Assembly (NCBI GenBank): GCA_904374485.1
Contig: CAJFFX010000009.1
Coordinates: 1-40,375 of the forward strand
DNA length: 40,375 nucleotides
Reading direction: 5' to 3'
Source: Candidatus Pseudoscillospira falkowii
GTDB taxonomy: Bacteria > Bacillota > Clostridia > Oscillospirales > Oscillospiraceae
Positions within the stretch are counted from its first letter, which is position 1. The number at the start of each line of letters is the position of its first letter. Positions 22,020 through 29,347 of this stretch are shown here, one piece after another. Below the pieces are notes generated by a model. It ran no database searches and was not told the origin of the DNA. It saw only the letters and a list, made by a program, of their open reading frames with translations. The translations under genes were made by a program, and so were the position numbers.

Positions 22020-23291
22020 ATGGCAGAATTGAAATATGACAAGAACGGCAGGCTCCTGTTCACCAAGGAGATGAAGGACGAGTATACCGTTTTGGTGCCG
22101 GATATGCTGCCGATCCACTTCAATATCATGCGCAATATCTTTGTGAACGAGGGCTATAAGGTCGCTCTGCTGGACAATGCCGGAGAGCACGTCAAGCAGC
22201 TGGGCCTCAAGTATACCCACAACGATATCTGCTACCCGGCCCTGCTGGTGACGGGCCAGTTTCTCGACGCCCTGACCTCCGGGCAGTGGGATCCTCACAA
22301 GGTGGCGCTGATCATCATGCAGACCGGCGGCGGCTGTCGGGCCTCCAATTATATCCACATTATCCGCAAGGCCCTCCACCGGGCGGGCTTCGACTATGTG
22401 CCGGTCATTTCCTTCAACCTTTCCCTGACGGAGAGCAACCCCGGCTTCCACTTGACCCTGCCCATCATCCGGCGGATGCTGGCCGGCGTCATCTATGGCG
22501 ACATGGTCATGCTGTTGAGCAACCAGACCCGTCCCTATGAGCTGGAAAAGGGCAAGACCGACCAGCTGGTGCGGCTGTGGATCGACAATATCTCAAATCA
22601 GTTCGGCCAGTCCAAGGGCTACTCCCTGGGGGAGATGCGGGAGAATTTCAGAAACATCATCCGCAGCTTTGCCGCCATCCCGCGCAGCCGGGAAAAGAAG
22701 GTGCGCGTGGGCGTCGTGGGCGAGATCTATGTCAAATACGCCTCCTTTGCCAACAACGGCCTGGAAAAATTCCTGGCCGAGCAGGGCTGCGAGGTCATGG
22801 TACCGGGCCTTCTGGGCTTCTTGATGTTCAAGGTGGACGCCCGCATCCAGGACTTCCTGATCTACGGCGGCAGCCGGGCCAAATACGTCCTGGCCACGCG
22901 CCTGCTGAATTATCTGGAAAAGATCGAGCGGGTGTTCATGGAATCCGTGGACAAGTTTTCCGACTTTATGCAGCTTTCCGCCTATCAGGATACCAAGGCC
23001 CCTATGCAGGGCATCATCGGCCTGGGCAACCGCATGGGCGAGGGCTGGTTCCTGCCCGCGGAGATGGTGGAGCTCATCGTCCACGGCTATGAGAACATCG
23101 TATGTACCCAGCCCTTCGGCTGCCTGCCCACCCATATCTGCGGCAAGGGCATGGTCCATAAGATCCGGGATCTCTATCCCCAGGCCAACATCGTGCCGGT
23201 GGACTACGACCCCGGCGCCACCCGGGTCAACCAGGAGAACCGCATCAAGCTGATGCTGTCGGTGGCCCGCGAAAAGCTCTGCGAAGCGTAA
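22020..23291 (+). CDS. 2-hydroxyglutaryl-CoA dehydratase D-component-like protein
   Basis: A 423-residue protein of the HGD-D family, partner of the preceding activase. Cysteines suited to an iron-sulfur cluster are C71 (NDICYPALL), C106 (GGGCRASNY), and C362, C368, C374 (CTQPFGCLPTHICGKG). GGAAAGGAAAGG precedes the ATG at 22020, 68 bases after the activase stop. Both proteins together equal the length and domain order of the fused activase proteins, so this looks like a split version rather than a frameshift, since each part has its own clean end or start. A terminator follows. Confidence 0.88.
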   Translation: MAELKYDKNGRLLFTKEMKDEYTVLVPDMLPIHFNIMRNIFVNEGYKVALLDNAGEHVKQLGLKYTHNDICYPALLVTGQFLDALTSGQWDPHKVALIIMQTGGGCRASNYIHIIRKALHRAGFDYVPVISFNLSLTESNPGFHLTLPIIRRMLAGVIYGDMVMLLSNQTRPYELEKGKTDQLVRLWIDNISNQFGQSKGYSLGEMRENFRNIIRSFAAIPRSREKKVRVGVVGEIYVKYASFANNGLEKFLAEQGCEVMVPGLLGFLMFKVDARIQDFLIYGGSRAKYVLATRLLNYLEKIERVFMESVDKFSDFMQLSAYQDTKAPMQGIIGLGNRMGEGWFLPAEMVELIVHGYENIVCTQPFGCLPTHICGKGMVHKIRDLYPQANIVPVDYDPGATRVNQENRIKLMLSVAREKLCEA

Positions 23292-23325
23292 TATTTCGAC
23301 AGAATCCTACAAATAGTTTTCAAAC

Positions 23326-23361
23326 ACTCCGCCGGACCGACGCGTTTCGGCGGAGTTTTTT
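23326..23361 (+). terminator. Terminator of the activase operon
   Basis: ACTCCGCCG / CGGCGGAGT with a 13-base loop and six T. Confidence 0.85.
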
Positions 23362-23380
23362 CCAATGCGAGGTGTATGGT

Positions 23381-24568
23381 ATGGAAACGGAAAAATTGTA
23401 TTATGAAGACGGAAAGCAGCTCTCCTTCCGCGCGCGGGTGCTGGAATGCCGGGAGGCGGAGGACGGCTGGGACATCGTACTCGACCGCACGGCGTTCTAT
23501 CCCGAGGGCGGCGGCCAGCCCTGCGACTTGGGCGTCCTGGAGGGGCGGAACGTGCTGGATGTGCAGGAGGCGGAGGGCGTGATCCTCCACCGCCTGACCC
23601 AGCCGCTGCTGCCGGGGACGGAGGTGCAGGGCCATGTGGACGGCGCGCGCCGCTTTGACTATACCCAGCAGCATACCGCCGACCATATCCTCAGCGGCGT
23701 GATCCACCGGCGCTACGGCTATGACAATGTGGGCTTCCACATGGGACAGGACAGTACCTTCATCGATTTCAACGGTCCGTTGGAGGAGGGGGATCTGGAG
23801 ATGATGGAGCAGGTGGCCAACGAGGCCGTCTGGATGGACCTGCCGGTGGAAGCCTCCTGGCCGGCGGCGGAGGAGCTGGCAAAGCTGGATTACCGCAGCA
23901 AAAAGGCCCTGGAGGGACCCGTGCGCATCGTGACCATCCCGGGGGTGGACGTGTGCGCCTGCTGCGGCACCCATGCGCGCCGCACCGGCGAAGTGGGCCT
24001 TTTGAAGATCCTCTCCTGCGCAAAGCTGCGCGGCGGGGTGCGGGTGGAATATGTGGCCGGCCGCCGGGCCTACCGGTACCTGAGCGAGGTGCAGCTGCAG
24101 AACCACCTGATCTCCATGGCCCTGTCGGCCAAGCCCCTGCGCACCGCCGAAGGGGTGCGCCGCCTGCTGGCGGAGCGGGACGGCCTGAAGGCCCGGCTGG
24201 CGGAGCGGGAACAGGCCCATATCCGGGACGCGGCGGCGCGCCTGGAAAACGCCGGGGACGCTCTGGTGTTCGAGGAGGGGCTGGACGCCGACGGCCTGCG
24301 CCGCATGGCCGACGCGCTGAAGGACGCCTGCGGCGGCCGGGTGCTGGTGTGCTCCGGCAGCGAGGAAGGGGGCTATCAGTACGCCCTGGCCGCGCCGGAG
24401 GGGCACGATGTGCGCGCTTTCGGCAAGGAGATGAACGAAGCCCTCTCCGGCCGCGGCGGCGGCCGGGAACCCCATTTCATCCAGGGCAGCCTCTGCGCGC
24501 CCCGCGCGCAGATCGAAGCATTTTTCGCCGCCCAAACCCACCGCCCGGCGGCAGGGGAGGAAGCATGA
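23381..24568 (+). CDS. AlaX-like alanyl-tRNA editing protein with DHHA1 domain
   Basis: A 395-residue protein related to the editing and C-terminal domains of alanyl-tRNA synthetase, acting in trans to deacylate Ser- or Gly-tRNA(Ala). The editing site metal ligands are H98 and H102 (QQHTADH) and C194 and H198 (CCGTH). The N-terminal barrel (FYPEGGGQPCDLG) and C-terminal DHHA1-like region (GDALVFEEGLD...VLVCSGSEEGGYQYALAA...GGRE) are clear. ATG 23381 is preferred over 23372 because GAGG lies 8 bases upstream. Its stop overlaps the phosphatase start. Confidence 0.92.
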   Translation: METEKLYYEDGKQLSFRARVLECREAEDGWDIVLDRTAFYPEGGGQPCDLGVLEGRNVLDVQEAEGVILHRLTQPLLPGTEVQGHVDGARRFDYTQQHTADHILSGVIHRRYGYDNVGFHMGQDSTFIDFNGPLEEGDLEMMEQVANEAVWMDLPVEASWPAAEELAKLDYRSKKALEGPVRIVTIPGVDVCACCGTHARRTGEVGLLKILSCAKLRGGVRVEYVAGRRAYRYLSEVQLQNHLISMALSAKPLRTAEGVRRLLAERDGLKARLAEREQAHIRDAAARLENAGDALVFEEGLDADGLRRMADALKDACGGRVLVCSGSEEGGYQYALAAPEGHDVRAFGKEMNEALSGRGGGREPHFIQGSLCAPRAQIEAFFAAQTHRPAAGEEA

Positions 24569-25032
24569 TGGTGAGGATACTTTTCGTTTGCCACGGCAAT
24601 ATCTGCCGCAGTCCGATGGCGGAGTTTTTGATGCGGCATCTGGCGGAAAAGGCAGGCCGGGGGGCGGAGTTCGAGATTGCCTCGGCGGCCACCAGCACCG
24701 AGGAGATCGGCAACGGTGTCCACCCGGGCACCCGCCGCATTCTGGACCGGCTGGGCATTTCCTGCGGCGGCAAGACCGCCCGCCAGATGACGCGGGCGGA
24801 CTATGACGCCTGGGACCTGCTTATCGGTATGGACAGCGCCAACATCCGCAATATGACGCGCATCTGCGGCGGCGATCCGGAGGGCAAGATCCACAAGCTG
24901 ATGGAATATGCCGAAGGCCCCCAAAAAGGAGGCTCTGCCGGCGATGTGGCCGACCCCTGGTACACCGGCGACTTTGAGACGACATACCGTGATGTGCTGG
25001 CTGGCTGCCGGGGGCTGCTGGCGGCGCTGTAA
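24568..25032 (+). CDS. Low-molecular-weight protein-tyrosine phosphatase
   Basis: A 154-residue enzyme with the CX5R(S) signature near the N-terminus: C8-HGNIC-R14-S (VCHGNICRSPMAE), and the general-acid loop with Asp129 in ADPWYTGDF. Such phosphatases act on tyrosine- or arginine-phosphorylated proteins. Two adjacent ATG codons (24565, 24568) are possible; 24568 has GGGGAGG at 7 bases and a one-base stop/start overlap (TGATG) with the editing gene. Co-transcribed with that gene; no kinase partner is visible. Confidence 0.93.
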   Translation: MVRILFVCHGNICRSPMAEFLMRHLAEKAGRGAEFEIASAATSTEEIGNGVHPGTRRILDRLGISCGGKTARQMTRADYDAWDLLIGMDSANIRNMTRICGGDPEGKIHKLMEYAEGPQKGGSAGDVADPWYTGDFETTYRDVLAGCRGLLAAL

Positions 25033-25057
25033 AGCGGACTGAAGACGAAAAAGCAAA

Positions 25058-25109
25058 AGCCGGTCCCCGGCGCGCCGTGAAACGGCGCGCCGGGGACCGG
25101 CTATTTTTT
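25058..25109. terminator. Strong bidirectional terminator
   Basis: A perfect 20-bp stem (arms 25058-25077 and 25083-25102, 5-base loop) followed by ATTTTTTG on the plus strand and TTTTGCTTTTT on the minus strand. It separates the convergent phosphatase and AEC genes. Confidence 0.95.
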
Positions 25110-25115
25110 GCGGGC

Positions 25116-26045
25116 TCAGGCGCAGAGCATCTGGGTAAGCACGATGATCAGCGGCATGGTGATGATGGACAGCAGGGTGCTCAGGGAAACGAGGCTCACG
25201 GAAAGCTCGGAATCCTGGCCGTAGATCACGGAGAACATGGTACACACGGCGGCGGTGGGCGCGCACAGGGCGACGATGCAGGCGACGAGGGCCGTGGGGT
25301 CCATGTGGAGCAGCAGGCCGACGGCCAGCCCCGCCAGGGGGATGATCACCAGGCGCTCGGCGATGGTGAGCCAGGCGCGCCCGTCCCGGAAGATCTGCAG
25401 GATCTTTGCGTGAGACAGGTGGTAGCCGATGACGATCATGGGCAGGGGCGTATTCAGTGCGGCAAAATAATCGATCGGCGTATCGATCAGCGCCGGCAGG
25501 GACGAAGAGGTGAAGAACAGGACCAGCCCCACGGCGACGCCCAGCACGCCGGGATTGGTGACCAGCCGCCGCAGGGAGAGCAGCCGCCGGTTGTGGCTCA
25601 TCATATAAAGACCCAGCGTCCAGCAGAGGACGTTGGACACCGCCAGAAAAGCCGCGCCGAAAAACATGCCGTCCGCCCCCAGCAGCGCGTTTTCCAGGGG
25701 CAGGGCCATAAAGCCGCAGTTGGAAAAGATGGCGGCGAAGCGATAAACGCTCTGGCGCTGCAGATTCTGGTCGCGCAGGGTGCAGCGGGCGATGCTGTAG
25801 GAAAGGGCGATAATGATGATGGTGAACAACAGTGCCTGGAAGAATGCGCCGGCCAGGGCCGCTTCAAAGGGACGCTGAAAGGCCTGGATCATCACGCAGG
25901 GCGTGACGATATACAGCACGAAATCCGTCATGCCCGTCACGGCGGCGTCTGACAGGAATTTCGTTTTGCCGCAGACGAAGCCGACGCCGATCAGGATAAA
26001 CAGGATGACGACCTGCTGTCCGACGGTCAGAAAATTTGCCAGCAT
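25116..26045 (-). CDS. AEC family transporter (paralogue 1)
   Basis: A 309-residue, about ten-helix membrane protein of the auxin efflux carrier/malate-efflux type (MLANFLTVGQQVVILFILIGVGFVCGKTKFLSD, IFSNCGFMALPLENALLG, NPGVLGVAVGL, LNTPLPMIVIGYHLS). Members move organic acids or similar small anions. Strongly similar to the neighbour at 26170-27096, clearly a tandem duplication. The start ATG has AGAGAGGG upstream and its own promoter, so the copies are separate transcription units. Confidence 0.9.
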   Translation of the reverse strand: MLANFLTVGQQVVILFILIGVGFVCGKTKFLSDAAVTGMTDFVLYIVTPCVMIQAFQRPFEAALAGAFFQALLFTIIIIALSYSIARCTLRDQNLQRQSVYRFAAIFSNCGFMALPLENALLGADGMFFGAAFLAVSNVLCWTLGLYMMSHNRRLLSLRRLVTNPGVLGVAVGLVLFFTSSSLPALIDTPIDYFAALNTPLPMIVIGYHLSHAKILQIFRDGRAWLTIAERLVIIPLAGLAVGLLLHMDPTALVACIVALCAPTAAVCTMFSVIYGQDSELSVSLVSLSTLLSIITMPLIIVLTQMLCA

Positions 26046-26085
26046 GGAATCAGGACCCTCTCTCTACAAAAATCAAACAACACCT

Positions 26086-26114
26086 ATTATAGATCGTTTT
26101 TGTGCAGTATGCAA
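26086..26114 (-). promoter_or_regulatory. Promoter of AEC paralogue 1
   Basis: Minus-strand TTGCAT (26109-26114), 17 bases, TATAAT (26086-26091). Confidence 0.8.
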
Positions 26115-26169
26115 TATTTTTGCGGGGGCAGATTGTATAAAACGGCAGGACGTGCCGCTGCTGTTTTTG

Positions 26170-27096
26170 TCACAGCAGGCTCTGGGTCAGCACGATGAGC
26201 AGCGGCATGGTGAAAATGGACAGCAGGGTGCTCAGGGAGACCAGGCTGACGGAGAGCGCCGTGTCCTGTTGACAGCGGGCGGCGAACATGGTGCAGATGG
26301 CGGCGGTGGGAGGGCACAGTGCCACCATGGCGGCCAGCAGCGCTGTGCCGTCCATGCCGCACAGCAGGCCCAGGGCCAGCGCCGCCAGAGGGACGACGAT
26401 CAGCCGCTCGGCGGCGGCCAGCCAGGTGCGCCCGTCCCGGAGCACCGGCGCCAGTTTCGCGCGGGACAAGTGATAGCCGATGATGACCATCGGGATCGGC
26501 GTGTTCAGCGCCGCGAGAGCGTTTACCGGCGCGTTCACCACTTCCGGCAGGGAAAACGAGGTGAAGAATAGCAGAAGCCCTGCCGCCACGCCGAGAATGC
26601 CGGGGTTGAGGAACAGCTTTTTCAAGGAAAGGCCGCCCCGCTCACCGCGCATGACGGCCAGGCCCATGCTCCAGGTGAGCAGCTGGAACACCGCCAGGCT
26701 GGCCGCGCCGAAAAACACGCCGCGGCTGCCCAGCAGGGCCTCCTCCAGGGGCAGGCCCATAAAAGCGCAGTTGGAAAACAGCACAGAAAAACGATACACC
26801 CGCTCCCGCCGTTTGTCGGTGTCGTGCAGCGTCAGGCGGGCCAGAACGTAGGCAAATACCGTTACGGCTGCGGCAAAAGCGGCCACCTGGAAGAATGCGC
26901 CGGCCAGGGCGGCTTCAAAGGGGCGCTGAAACGCCTTGATCATCACGCAGGGCGTGACGACATAAAGCACGAAATCCGTCAGGCCGCCGATGGCGTCCTC
27001 CGAGAAAAATTTTGTTTTGCCGCAGACAAAGCCGACGGCTATGAGCAGATACAGGATCACGACCTGCTGGCCGACGGTCAGAAAATTGGCAAGCAT
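26170..27096 (-). CDS. AEC family transporter (paralogue 2)
   Basis: A 308-residue permease sharing most of its sequence with paralogue 1 (same MLANFLTVGQQVVIL start; same FCNCxFMxLPLEEALLG-type and IGYHLSRAK motifs). The start at 27096 is set by GGAGG 10 bases upstream and by the homology; the frame continues upstream but only over the promoter. Differences cluster in the central loop, which may give a different substrate. It has its own promoter at 27137-27165. Confidence 0.9.
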   Translation of the reverse strand: MLANFLTVGQQVVILYLLIAVGFVCGKTKFFSEDAIGGLTDFVLYVVTPCVMIKAFQRPFEAALAGAFFQVAAFAAAVTVFAYVLARLTLHDTDKRRERVYRFSVLFSNCAFMGLPLEEALLGSRGVFFGAASLAVFQLLTWSMGLAVMRGERGGLSLKKLFLNPGILGVAAGLLLFFTSFSLPEVVNAPVNALAALNTPIPMVIIGYHLSRAKLAPVLRDGRTWLAAAERLIVVPLAALALGLLCGMDGTALLAAMVALCPPTAAICTMFAARCQQDTALSVSLVSLSTLLSIFTMPLLIVLTQSLL

Positions 27097-27136
27097 AGGG
27101 CAGAACCTCCAAAAGCGGGCGTTGCATACTGCTTCT

Positions 27137-27165
27137 ATCATAAAAGATGACGCCGCCGGATACAA
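27137..27165 (-). promoter_or_regulatory. Promoter of AEC paralogue 2
   Basis: Minus-strand TTGTAT (27160-27165), 17 bases, TATGAT (27137-27142). Confidence 0.75.
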
Positions 27166-27190
27166 GGGCGGCGGGAAAAATCGAAACGTG

Positions 27191-27225
27191 AAAAGGCAGC
27201 CGGCGATTTTCACCGGCTGCCTTTT
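27191..27225. terminator. Terminator-like hairpin upstream of AEC paralogue 2
   Basis: AAAAGGCAGCCGG and complement with a 9-base loop, T-runs on both strands. No annotated gene reads into it from either side, so it may insulate the AEC promoter from the hydrogenase control region or end an unseen minus-strand RNA. Confidence 0.65.
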
Positions 27226-27360
27226 CGTGTGACAGATAGAAAAAATGAGAGAGAGTATAAAGCGATAGAGAGAAAATGAAGAAAAGTAATCCCGCCGCAA
27301 AACCGGTTGGCAGGCGGTTTTTTGGCAGTGTGCCGCGGGAGTGGGCAGCCTCCGCGGCAC

Positions 27361-27384
27361 ATATTGTTAATGGATTAACAATAT
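27361..27384. promoter_or_regulatory. Rex operator 1 (perfect)
   Basis: Eleven-base arms around GG form a perfect inverted repeat; the core TTGTTAATGGATTAACAA (27364-27381) matches the Clostridial Rex consensus TTGTTAA-N4-TTAACAA exactly. Rex is the NADH/NAD+-sensing repressor of fermentative and hydrogenase genes. A TATAAT begins 9 bases after the repeat, so bound Rex would cover the -35 region. Confidence 0.85.
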
Positions 27385-27392
27385 CTAAGTCA

Positions 27393-27398
27393 TATAAT
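27393..27398 (+). promoter_or_regulatory. Candidate distal -10 element next to Rex box 1
   Basis: Perfect TATAAT; the -35 position lies within the Rex repeat and is poor (ATGGAT). If used, it would make a leader or separate RNA of about 470 bases before hydC. Confidence 0.4.
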
Positions 27399-27694
27399 AT
27401 AGAAACGCACCGAAATGTCAATATACTATTTCAAAAATCAGCGATTTATACAAAAACTGTGGTGATTTTTGTGCGCGTTTTGCAGAATCGGAGAGGATCT
27501 CCGGCCTTTGGATGGCAGGAGCGGCCGTCTTCTGCCGCGGGTACGGGAAAGGGCAGTTTTTTGGCAGAATGACGAACAGCTCCGGGGAACCGCATCATTT
27601 CAACGAAAGGGAACGGAGAAAATCACGGTCATAGTTCACAAAATAGAAAAAGGAGTATAACTAATTTGCACATATAGAGGCAAAAACAACAGTT

Positions 27695-27718
27695 TTATTG
27701 TTAAATAATAAACAATAA
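27695..27718. promoter_or_regulatory. Rex operator 2 (near-perfect)
   Basis: TTGTTAAATAATAAACAA (27698-27715) differs from the Rex consensus TTGTTAA-N4-TTAACAA at one base; the outer arms TTATTGTT/AACAATAA are exact complements. It lies about 57 bases upstream of the proximal hydrogenase -35. Confidence 0.7.
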
Positions 27719-27774
27719 TTCGTCAAATGTACAAAAAAACGGAAAATGGAAGTATATTTTCGGCGCTCCGCGTA

Positions 27775-27803
27775 TGGACGGGGCGGGGGCCTTCCTATAT
27801 AAT
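27775..27803 (+). promoter_or_regulatory. Proximal promoter of the hydrogenase operon
   Basis: TGGACG (27775-27780; four of six matches to TTGACA), 17 bases, TATAAT (27798-27803). Predicted start near 27810, 70 bases before hydC. Confidence 0.6.
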
Positions 27804-27811
27804 AAATCAAG

Positions 27812-27827
27812 TATATCAGTTGATATA
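27812..27827. promoter_or_regulatory. 16-bp palindrome at the hydrogenase transcript start
   Basis: TATATCA-GT-TGATATA, arms of seven bases, placed directly after the predicted transcription start. A plausible operator for a regulator other than Rex. Confidence 0.45.
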
Positions 27828-27879
27828 TCGTTTCTTATTGAAATGGGAGGAAAAGTTAGAGGAAACAGGAGGTTGTAAA

Positions 27880-28374
27880 ATGGCTGAAAAGAAGTGTGCG
27901 GTTCCCTTCCAGGGGACTGCAGAGCAGGAGGCCGAACTGATGGCGGTCATTTCCGAACTGAAGGATGAGCCCGGCGCATTGATGCCCATCATGCAGCGGG
28001 CGCAGGATATCTACGGATATCTTCCCATCGAAGTTCAGACGATGATTTCGGACGCCACCGGCCATCCGCTGGAAGAGATCTACGGCATTTCCACATTTTA
28101 TTCCATGTTCAATCTGAATCCGAAGGGCAAGTATCAGGTGTCCGTGTGCCTGGGCACCGCCTGCTATGTCAAGGGCTCCGGCGACATTTATGACAAGCTC
28201 AAGGAGCTGCTGGAGATCGACGGCGGCGAATGCACGGCCGACGGCAAGTTCTCGCTGGATGCGTGCCGCTGCGTCGGCGCCTGCGGCTTGGCTCCGGTCA
28301 TGATGATCAACGACGAGGTCTTCGGCCGCCTGACGGCGGATGAGGTCGAGGATATCCTGCAGAAGTTCGAATAA
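27880..28374 (+). CDS. hydC: NADH-linked [FeFe]-hydrogenase subunit HydC (NuoE-like)
   Basis: A 164-residue thioredoxin-fold 2Fe-2S protein homologous to NuoE of complex I. Cluster ligands C90 and C95 (CLGTAC) and C131 and C135 (CVGAC) are present, together with the N-terminal helical region (ALMPIMQRAQDIYGYLPIEVQ, EEIYGISTFYSMF). It passes electrons within the HydABC complex. The start at 27880 has CAGGAGG 7 bases upstream. First gene of a five-gene operon of evenly strong ribosome sites. Confidence 0.95.
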   Translation: MAEKKCAVPFQGTAEQEAELMAVISELKDEPGALMPIMQRAQDIYGYLPIEVQTMISDATGHPLEEIYGISTFYSMFNLNPKGKYQVSVCLGTACYVKGSGDIYDKLKELLEIDGGECTADGKFSLDACRCVGACGLAPVMMINDEVFGRLTADEVEDILQKFE

Positions 28375-28378
28375 GGCC

Positions 28379-28936
28379 ATGATGCCTGAGATCGCGCTGA
28401 ATATCCTGGATGTGGCGGAAAATTCCGTGCGCGCCGGGGCGTCTCTGGTCGAGATCACCGTGGCTGTCGACGAGGGAGAGGACACCCTGTCCGTCACCAT
28501 CGCCGACGACGGTTGCGGCATGACAGACGAGCAGATCCGGCAGGTGACAGACCCGTTCTTCACCACGCGCACCACCCGCAAAGTCGGCCTGGGCGTGCCC
28601 TTTTTCAAGCAGGCCGCCGAACTGACTGGCGGAAGCTTTTCCATCGACTCTGCGGTGGGAAAAGGGACGACGACCCGCGCGGTGTTTCGTCTGCGCAGCA
28701 TCGACCGCATGCCCCTGGGCGATATCAGCGGCGTGATCCACACGCTGGTGACCTTTCATCCGGATATGGATTTCCTGTACCGCTACGGGTACAACGACAA
28801 GTCGTTCACCATGGATACCCGGCAGTTCCGGGAGATCCTGCAGGGCGTTCCGCTGAATGCGCCGGACGTGTCCGACTATATTGCGGAATACCTGAAAGAA
28901 AACAAAAACGAGACCGATGGTGGAGTCGAGATATAG
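28379..28936 (+). CDS. Histidine-kinase-type ATPase domain protein embedded in the hydrogenase operon
   Basis: A 185-residue protein whose residues 1-110 are a GHKL/HATPase_c domain: N-box ILDVAENSVRAGAS, G1 box DDGCGM, and TRTTRKVGLGVPFFKQAAELTGGSFSIDSAVGKGT (G2 region; lid and GKGTT). There is no phospho-acceptor His domain, receiver or membrane segment; residues 115-185 form an unknown C-terminal piece. It starts 4 bases after hydC; ATG codons at 28379 and 28382 are both possible. Comparable ATPases occur in hydrogenase operons of other Clostridia. It may sense ATP or bind a partner of the signalling operon opposite; the function is not established. Confidence 0.8.
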   Translation: MMPEIALNILDVAENSVRAGASLVEITVAVDEGEDTLSVTIADDGCGMTDEQIRQVTDPFFTTRTTRKVGLGVPFFKQAAELTGGSFSIDSAVGKGTTTRAVFRLRSIDRMPLGDISGVIHTLVTFHPDMDFLYRYGYNDKSFTMDTRQFREILQGVPLNAPDVSDYIAEYLKENKNETDGGVEI

Positions 28937-28957
28937 GTTTTAGGAGGATTAACAGAT

Positions 28958-29329
28958 ATGAAATCGTTGGAAGAACTGAAAGCGATCCGCGAGCGGATGC
29001 AGGGCGAAGTCGGCGTCCGCAAGGCGGATGCCAATGAGACCCGCGTCGTGGTGGGCATGGCCACCTGCGGCATCGCCAGCGGCGCCCGCCCCGTGCTGAA
29101 CACCCTGGCCGAGGAAGTGCGCGCCAAGAAGCTGGACAATGTGGTCGTCACCCAGACGGGCTGCATCGGCCTGTGCCAGTACGAGCCCATCGTGGAAGTG
29201 TTCGCCCCCGGCAAGGAAAAAGTAACGTATGTGAAGATGACGCCCGAAAAGGCGAAAGAAGTGGTTGAACAGCATCTGATGCGGGGCCTGATCCTGACGA
29301 AGTACACCCTGCAGAACGTCGAGCTGTAA
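28958..29329 (+). CDS. 2Fe-2S thioredoxin-like ferredoxin of the hydrogenase operon
   Basis: A 123-residue protein of the (2Fe-2S) ferredoxin family seen in HydABC operons. Ligand candidates are C37 (ATCGIASGA) and C69, C73 (TGCIGLC); the second Cys of the usual first pair is absent, which is a feature of this subfamily as I know it, so the fourth ligand is not evident. N-terminal helix MKSLEELKAIRERMQ. GGAGG is 11 bases before the ATG. It is probably an extra electron carrier between HydC and HydB. Confidence 0.88.
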   Translation: MKSLEELKAIRERMQGEVGVRKADANETRVVVGMATCGIASGARPVLNTLAEEVRAKKLDNVVVTQTGCIGLCQYEPIVEVFAPGKEKVTYVKMTPEKAKEVVEQHLMRGLILTKYTLQNVEL

Positions 29330-29347
29330 GGAAGGGGTGCAAGGAGA

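Larger units (their letters stand above)
27226..27879. promoter_or_regulatory. 654-bp AT-rich control region of the hydrogenase operon, no gene
   Basis: No convincing coding sequence. It holds, in order: a plus-strand terminator-like hairpin with six T (27292-27323); a GC-rich hairpin with arms GTGCCGCGG/CCGCGGCAC (27329-27360); Rex box 1 (27361-27384); a TATAAT (27393-27398); a small hairpin GGAGAGGATCTCC (27490-27502); a second weak hairpin with six T (27532-27562); Rex box 2 (27695-27718); the proximal promoter (27775-27803); and a 16-bp palindrome at its start site. Two frames in the region (from 27276 and 27469) lack sensible ribosome sites and composition and are not called. Confidence 0.7.

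Noticed and set aside
27276-27572. 98-codon plus-strand frame across Rex box 1
   Set aside because: It runs through two hairpins and a perfect operator, has no ribosome site and no domain. Treated as regulatory DNA.
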